Source: Victivallis vadensis (GTDB taxonomy: Bacteria; Verrucomicrobiota; Lentisphaeria; Victivallales; GWF2-50-93). Taken from it: a stretch of DNA of 12,390 nt. The stretch covers positions 1-12,390 of the forward strand of contig DYRX01000098.1 in assembly GCA_020718525.1 (NCBI GenBank). The letters are read 5' to 3'. The position numbers and the translations under genes are program-made. Under the pieces are notes generated by a model, which was given only the letters and a program-made list of their open reading frames with translations, was not told the origin of the DNA and did not search any database. Shown here piece by piece: positions 9,001 to 12,390 of the stretch (position 1 is its first letter; each line of letters starts with the position of its first letter).

Positions 9001-9329
9001 AATTTTGGACTGCTGACTTTCGCGTAAAAACGTATTTTTTTGCAGTTGCCGGGAATTTTCCCGTCGCTGAAGGAAATCCCGGAATGTTCGAATCCCTTGC
9101 CGGAATACTTGACTTCGATGAACATTGACTTCTTGAAGAAACCTTCATTAGGATGCTCGTCCGAAGAATCGAGTCGTGCATGGGCTACGACATATGCCGA
9201 CTCGAACGCAGGCAGAGATTTGAAATCTTCAAAACGTTTTTTTACAATGTCAGACTCTTCGCCCAGCCCGGTCAGTCCAGGCAAAGCGATCAACGCCAAC
9301 GCCAACGCCGCAATCTTCGAAATTTTCAT
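6012..9329 (-). CDS. Secreted multidomain glycoside hydrolase (clan GH-A-like barrel, NEW3-type repeats, CBM9-like domain)
   Basis: This 1105-aa exported protein is probably an extracytoplasmic glycosidase. Residues 1-24 form a signal peptide (KISKIAALALALIALPG). Residues 45-190 look like a beta-sandwich carbohydrate-binding domain and about 195-298 like an Ig-type linker. A TIM barrel spans about 305-620: HKIGFVWLRDYAYSYGW (330-346), the putative acid/base in LAWEADNEF (Glu422) and the putative nucleophile in WITEFGW (Glu542). The 120-residue spacing and the N-E and TEFGW contexts fit clan GH-A, closest in feel to GH39 or GH5-like families. A short beta domain ends near 695. Two NEW3/NPCBM-associated-like modules follow (about 720-800 and 805-900; IPDGWTAVPSSG, VPKSWKISPE). 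The C-terminal CBM9-like domain begins IAFDGKLDDWPAE (912-924) and includes SQDSAEIFIDT (973-983). The ATG at 9329 has AAGGAG six bases upstream (9336-9341). It lies 19 bp after the preceding gene, hence the same operon. The exact GH family and substrate are unknown. Confidence 0.72.
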   Translation of the reverse strand: MKISKIAALALALIALPGLTGLGEESDIVKKRFEDFKSLPAFESAYVVAHARLDSSDEHPNEGFFKKSMFIEVKYSGKGFEHSGISFSDGKIPGNCKKIRFYAKVSSPKFSWIVKFKDAKGREELNGKKFEYGIKASQDKWTLNEFAPPPDWERPLTLAVIAAHNWSDKTTAADASLLVNSLEIETEIPKGTDPSSLMGISCGASQNDRIFCEGEKIGFNIDISSWTGKEMNCKLDYEISGSDGKSLEKESKNFKFSDSFHFEISPKIEKFGSYELSLKLSCEGCKDFEKKMRFVYIPKAQEYTMEEKYVSPYGLNSHGGKTDVNYPSFHKIGFVWLRDYAYSYGWMLRAKGDDGKYNGWPWYQKMDRTVKSSGMLLLPCLMGMLSDGIKKGDMSMSQEMKTNLAHIFMSFPDYLAWEADNEFDYKLGKEEAARNWSAYGAYHKKFADTVKFINEKALAVEQGNAGFFPERTAMLITKGDFENIDVINGHFYCGTNPPELNKYNYNANQGIPIPPRSLFDGLRAYKEAASCDGKKRQTWITEFGWDTLAGHIVSEDEQAAYLQRGFMLGIEAGIDKMFWFSDTDTKDKPINFFDGCGVLDPKLDPKPVCASMAAIAKMMKLPKSVGNFTLGENTYGRVFSDRGKLLAAVFKLDPAKPDIKLEIPEGELFDIYSNPIKGRKISLGVSPVWITPISPEGDIYKQTAFDLKSNYYNGMAAGDEGEILFRASNNRKTPISAKFSVRIPDGWTAVPSSGTIDAAVGETKVVPIRIKSPSSEKSPLKKVLIDVVDGDAKKTIEAEYAMILPGSVSSVPLIGNPGKSPTKATVTNNGSDTKTFALSAVVPKSWKISPEKIDSIELPANSSKSFDFEVEWSPNWRPDEKALFILSAPNGTQISECGIIPPAMPIYSAGKIAFDGKLDDWPAECKIPSWALGSTASDSVADIYMGYSKDGISIALDVKSSKLAQSDPRSFWSQDSAEIFIDTLNDKNARREYAVTDHQFWVSPQTNEKRAYLGRWKRNNETPAIEYDIKGIESFSMKKGDGYILEVRIPAEKIKDFKPEKGAKLGMDLILNIKRNPEDVQIYWPREKADQIAEKPQLWGTLEFK

Positions 9330-9335
9330 CTGATA

Positions 9336-9341
9336 CTCCTT
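9336..9341 (-). promoter_or_regulatory. Ribosome binding site of the multidomain hydrolase gene
   Basis: AAGGAG on the minus strand lies six bases before the ATG at 9329, in the 19-bp gap between the two hydrolase-like genes. Confidence 0.75.
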
Positions 9342-9348
9342 CTCTTAT

Positions 9349-11730
9349 TTATTTGTTTGATGCATTTCCTAAAAAAGTTGAGTATTGTTTCACATTGAGA
9401 GCGATCACTTGCCCGGAATAAAGACTTTCAAAATAAATTGATCCATCCGATGATTCAAGCTCTTTTCCGCTTGTTGTCTCGACAAGTTTTCCCGCCACCG
9501 GGATTTTCACGCGAAGCGATTTTTTCATGGAAAGCCCTGTATTGATCAACGCAAAATATGTACCGTGTTTTTCGGTTGGAATCTTGAGCAGGGCGACTTC
9601 AGGATCTTCGCATGCGTCTTTGCACAGCGTGCCTGGAAGCGCTGGAAGTGAAAGAAACGCGGAGTTGAAGCTCCTTACATATTCCGGAAAGCCCCTGCTG
9701 AAACTGTTGCCGAGCAGATAGCCGATATGGCTCGGGTTTCCGTTTGCAAGGGCGCGCGCTTCGGCCAGCATGCAGTGCGGGCCGCTCCTCTCGACATCCG
9801 CGACAAAATAGCCAAGAATGTCATTCTTTCCGGAATCCATTTCGTTCTCGTTCAAAAAATAATGCCTGGCAATCATTAGTCCGGACCGCGTCCTGAACGC
9901 GTCAAGCGCCTTTTCAGAGGAGACAGTGAAGAGCTTGTTGAAGCTGTAGCTCAGCATGACCCCATCCATGTCCCTGTAATTTTCCGGATCATTTTTTGGA
10001 CATGCATTCTGCCACTCGTATTTGCCATAGGTGTCTGGTGTTTTCAGCAGTGAATCCAGATAAAGATTTTCCTCGACAACATTCTTATACGGAACAGCTT
10101 TCAAAGATGAAAATTCCTTTTTGTCCCCAAGAAACGCTGTCCACTTCTCTACCTGATCTGTGACTAGAGCACGCTTCCACCTCCACGGCTCGCTTTGACC
10201 TTTGCCAACTATTGACGCGGGGATCGAAATTCCTCCCTCGCTCGAATCGCAGGTGTAGATCATTGTAGACTCGGGATTGACCTTCGCCCTGAGATAATCG
10301 CGGAGCGCGACATTGAAATCTCTTCTTTTCAGGAACCACCAGGAATAATAGGCGTCGAGCATTTTTTTATCAGTGCGAAGAGTTTCTATCGAGATTGTCT
10401 TTCCATCGCATTTATCTTTTGAAAATATCTCCAAATCCTTCTTATTGAAGCTGATAGGATTTGCCTCTGGCCGCGGCCTGAACCACGCACCAACGAAATT
10501 CACTCTGTCCTTATATCTGACAATTGTCGCGTCAAGGAGCTTTTTCGCGTCCTCGATGAAGTCAGGATCCGCGAGATCCGCATTTGTCTTGTGGACCCAA
10601 TTTATGTGAGTGTAGTCTTTTCCGCCGCCCAAAGTTTGACAGCGGTGCTGTGAGCCGATTGCCAGATCTCTGTCCTGTCCAATGCTTCCGGCATATTCGT
10701 AGTAGGGGAGGACGGCAAGATCCGGATGCTTTTCAAGCATGCCAATGATCCGCTCCCAGAAGCCCGGATCCGCTGACTGATTATACCATCTGCTTCCTCC
10801 GTAGATTTCGCTGTCCCACCCCTGGTTGTGCCCGAATTCCAGCAGATCCTTGCAGAAGGTGTTCAGTCCCAGAAACTCCATCATCCTGACTTTGTATTCG
10901 TAGAATTTGACTCTGTCTGCTATTCCTCTTGATTCTGGATTTTGCTCTTCCGGCTTGTGCCCATAGCTGATGACTCCGTCAGCCATCTCCTCCCTGAAGA
11001 ATATCCTCCTCTTGGGCAGACCATCTGGTGGATAATTGATTTTCAGCTTGAGATTTTGCGAATCTCGCAGTTCGAAAAGGCGGATCTTCAACACTGCGGC
11101 GCCGACTGACAGGGGATCCTTGTTTTTTCCATATTGCGCGAAGATCAGCCAGAAGCCGTCGTCCGGAAGAAGTGGGCGCTTCTCAAGTCCCCTTGCTCTT
11201 CTTATTTCCGGAAATCTGTCATACAGGTGGAAAAATTGACGCCACTGCATGATTTCCCCGCTCTGCGGCACCTGCAAAGACTCCGGATTGCTGTTGGTGT
11301 ATTTTCCGCTCAGAGCGTCTCCGACTGTCGTTGCGCTGTGCATGCCTAGAACTGTTTCGCATCCCCAGTTGCAGACAAATACACTGCGCGGAAGATCGTC
11401 TGGAAATTCAACGCAGAGCAAATACGCCTGCCCCGCCTTCAGCCCCTTCTTCTCCCCTATTCGGTACGCAAAATATTTGCAGTCGTTCCCGTCGTTCGGC
11501 AAAGTCCTGAAATCTTTTCCAAGAATTTTCTCGACCTTGCTGACGCCGGCTGGATGCTCGGAAAAACGGACTGCAGGATTCTCTGCCGCACAGTTGATCT
11601 CCTGCACAAGCGGAAGCTCGCCAAACGGAGCGCCAGCGTCTGATCTGATTTCCGCTCCAAGCCAGTAGCCTACTAAAAATATGCTAGAAATCAAGATTTG
11701 CTTCATAGTCTCTTTTTTCTCCGTTCTCAT
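9349..11730 (-). CDS. Secreted glycoside-hydrolase-like protein of unassigned family
   Basis: This is a 793-aa exported protein that I cannot assign to a named family. From the ATG at 11730 the first residues are charged (MRTEKKETMKQ), followed by a hydrophobic stretch (ILISSIFLVGYWLGA), so a signal peptide is likely. Residues about 50-225 look like a beta-rich N-terminal domain. About 240-620 could be a TIM barrel: a Tyr/Lys-rich segment ending RMMEFLGLNTFCKDL, then PYYEYAGSI, then NFVGAWFRPRPEANPISFNKKDLEIF, the last resembling the layout of beta-galactosidase-like barrels. A conserved-looking block follows, SFSRGFPEYVRSFNSAFLSLPALPG (two parts, about 676-700). About 710-785 resemble the C-terminal all-beta domain of many glycosidases (TYFALINTG, SLRVKIPVAGK). 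I see no certain pair of catalytic carboxylates. A TTG 24 bases upstream is also in frame, but AAGGA lies six bases before this ATG; a later ATG at 11706 (MKQ) is possible. It is the first complete gene after the operator-like dyad. Confidence 0.6.
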   Translation of the reverse strand: MRTEKKETMKQILISSIFLVGYWLGAEIRSDAGAPFGELPLVQEINCAAENPAVRFSEHPAGVSKVEKILGKDFRTLPNDGNDCKYFAYRIGEKKGLKAGQAYLLCVEFPDDLPRSVFVCNWGCETVLGMHSATTVGDALSGKYTNSNPESLQVPQSGEIMQWRQFFHLYDRFPEIRRARGLEKRPLLPDDGFWLIFAQYGKNKDPLSVGAAVLKIRLFELRDSQNLKLKINYPPDGLPKRRIFFREEMADGVISYGHKPEEQNPESRGIADRVKFYEYKVRMMEFLGLNTFCKDLLEFGHNQGWDSEIYGGSRWYNQSADPGFWERIIGMLEKHPDLAVLPYYEYAGSIGQDRDLAIGSQHRCQTLGGGKDYTHINWVHKTNADLADPDFIEDAKKLLDATIVRYKDRVNFVGAWFRPRPEANPISFNKKDLEIFSKDKCDGKTISIETLRTDKKMLDAYYSWWFLKRRDFNVALRDYLRAKVNPESTMIYTCDSSEGGISIPASIVGKGQSEPWRWKRALVTDQVEKWTAFLGDKKEFSSLKAVPYKNVVEENLYLDSLLKTPDTYGKYEWQNACPKNDPENYRDMDGVMLSYSFNKLFTVSSEKALDAFRTRSGLMIARHYFLNENEMDSGKNDILGYFVADVERSGPHCMLAEARALANGNPSHIGYLLGNSFSRGFPEYVRSFNSAFLSLPALPGTLCKDACEDPEVALLKIPTEKHGTYFALINTGLSMKKSLRVKIPVAGKLVETTSGKELESSDGSIYFESLYSGQVIALNVKQYSTFLGNASNK

Positions 11731-11736
11731 TCTGTT

Positions 11737-11741
11737 TCCTT
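11737..11741 (-). promoter_or_regulatory. Ribosome binding site choosing the ATG at 11730
   Basis: AAGGA on the minus strand is six bases before the ATG at 11730. It lies inside the extension that would result from the upstream TTG at 11754, and so argues against that longer form. Confidence 0.65.
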
Positions 11742-11809
11742 GTTTTCTAATCAATCGGTATAGTGGGCGGGATCGGAATCGTTCGGTCCGCTAAAGATCT
11801 CCCATTCCT

Positions 11810-11823
11810 CGTGAGCGCTCACG
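11810..11823. promoter_or_regulatory. Perfect 14-bp dyad: LacI/GalR-family operator candidate
   Basis: CGTGAGCGCTCACG is a perfect palindrome in the 138-bp gap between the pseudopilin-like gene and the secreted glycosidase-like gene. Its core GTGAGCGCTCAC is identical to the idealised symmetric lac operator and has the central CG typical of LacI/GalR-family sites. On the minus strand a possible -10 (TATTGT, 11833-11838) lies 9 bases upstream, placing the dyad just downstream of a predicted transcription start, where a repressor would block initiation; no good -35 is visible. AGCGCT occurs again at 11827-11832. No T-tract follows, so a terminator is unlikely. The regulator is not encoded in this window. 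Confidence 0.55.
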
Positions 11824-11868
11824 CGAAGCGCTACAATAAAGACGTGAACGATCAGACTTGATTTGATT

Positions 11869-12390
11869 TCAGTATTCATCTATTCTGTTCTCAAATTTCT
11901 TAGGATTGCTGCCGGTTGCAGTATCCCAGTTCGATGTGCTTGTAAAGGGATGAATGTCAAGATCAATTCGGATGTTGTAGCGGTACTTCATTTGAATGAG
12001 AACCTTGAGATGACCGTCAAGAAAAAAAGTTGGACGCAGTCCGTTTGGTCCGTGCCAGCTTGATGCAGGTACATCATAGTCGTTCGTGCTTAGGCTTCCG
12101 CCAACATATCTTGGCAAGAGATCCTCAGGGTTTTCCGATCTACCCCTCGAACAAATATGTATGGGCTTTCTTGAAGGCTGGGAATAATAGGAAGACTTCA
12201 AAATTGGATCCATTAGAGACGCTGCGAGCTGATACATTCTCGGACCGGTACATGAGTTCAGCTCCCTGTTGTTGGTGTATGGCGCAAGCTCTTGCGAGCC
12301 ATGAAGATATCTCATTTTTGTCCCATCCTTGTAGAGGCGCATATTCGAGCTCGGGCAAAGAAATATCCCTCCTAGTGCGTCGTTTTTCCA
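11869..12390 (-). CDS. Type II secretion pseudopilin-like (prepilin-type) protein, 5' end beyond window
   Basis: The frame is open to the right edge and gives the last 173 residues of a gene whose start lies outside the window. The visible part begins WKNDALGGIFLCPSS, the CPS motif seen after the N-terminal helix in the abundant pseudopilin-like proteins of Lentisphaerota and Planctomycetota. It ends with WHGPNGLRPTFFLDGHLKVL, a version of the H-x9-DG motif, here with eleven residues between His and Asp. The N-terminal prepilin cleavage and methylation segment (FTLIELLVVIAI-type) and perhaps 60-90 residues are missing from view, so export by a prepilin peptidase cannot be confirmed. In these phyla such genes often precede sugar-degradation genes; their role is not known. 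It stops with TGA 138 bp before the next gene, on the same strand. The operator-like dyad in that gap suggests the downstream genes also have their own promoter. Confidence 0.7.
   Translation of the reverse strand, partial: WKNDALGGIFLCPSSNMRLYKDGTKMRYLHGSQELAPYTNNRELNSCTGPRMYQLAASLMDPILKSSYYSQPSRKPIHICSRGRSENPEDLLPRYVGGSLSTNDYDVPASSWHGPNGLRPTFFLDGHLKVLIQMKYRYNIRIDLDIHPFTSTSNWDTATGSNPKKFENRIDEY

Noticed and set aside
11731..11754. N-terminal extension of the 793-aa protein to a TTG at 11754
   Set aside because: The ribosome binding site AAGGA lies inside that extension and fits the ATG at 11730; the extension would place more charged residues before the signal peptide.
11810..11832. Intrinsic terminator after the pseudopilin-like gene
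   Set aside because: The dyad is GC-rich but has no loop to speak of and no T-run on the minus strand after it; operator is the better reading.
1..12390. CRISPR array, tRNA, rRNA or transposase
   Set aside because: No spaced direct repeats, no tRNA cloverleaf-like or rRNA segments, and no recombinase or transposase motifs were seen on either strand.

Overview
The window looks like a polysaccharide- or oligosaccharide-degradation locus from a bacterium of the Planctomycetota-Verrucomicrobiota-Lentisphaerota group, most probably Lentisphaerota (Victivallis-like). That placement is inferred from three things: a type II pseudopilin-like gene with a CPS motif and a C-terminal DGH motif lying next to glycoside hydrolase genes, large secreted multidomain hydrolases, and a UroD-superfamily protein that is not HemE. 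Base composition is moderate, and the three genes in the middle of the minus-strand block have clear AGGA/AAGGAG ribosome binding sites six bases from their ATG. No rRNA, tRNA or housekeeping gene is present to settle the taxonomy.

Layout. Bases 1-231 hold a short open stretch that may be the end of an upstream plus-strand gene, including a small CTTCGTG-type repeat. Bases 232-2604 (plus) encode a membrane sensor kinase (MASE1-PAS-PAS-GAF-HisKA). It stops just after the phosphoacceptor H-box and has no ATPase domain, so it is a truncated or broken gene. An imperfect inverted repeat lies exactly where the homology ends. Everything from 2635 to the right edge is on the minus strand. In transcription order it reads: a 5'-truncated pseudopilin-like gene (right edge to 11869), a secreted unassigned glycosidase-like protein (11730-9349), a large secreted clan GH-A-like hydrolase with NEW3-type and CBM9-like modules (9329-6012), a cytoplasmic GH94 glycoside phosphorylase (5942-3633), and a UroD/MtaA-like protein (3636-2635).

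The last four minus-strand genes look like one operon. The gaps are 19 bp, 70 bp and a GTGA overlap (-4). The 138-bp gap before the first of them contains a perfect 14-bp dyad, CGTGAGCGCTCACG. Its 12-bp core is identical to the idealised symmetric lac operator, which points to control by a LacI/GalR-family repressor encoded elsewhere. A second, imperfect 20-bp dyad sits just upstream of the phosphorylase gene.

Working model (inference): two exported proteins cleave a beta-linked glycan outside the cytoplasm. The resulting disaccharide or oligosaccharide is imported by a transporter not seen here and is phosphorolysed by the GH94 enzyme. The most unusual parts are the translational coupling of a UroD/MtaA-fold protein to a sugar phosphorylase, the unassigned 793-aa exported protein, and the kinase with a phosphorylatable His but no catalytic domain. 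No CRISPR array, transposase, tRNA or convincing intrinsic terminator was found.
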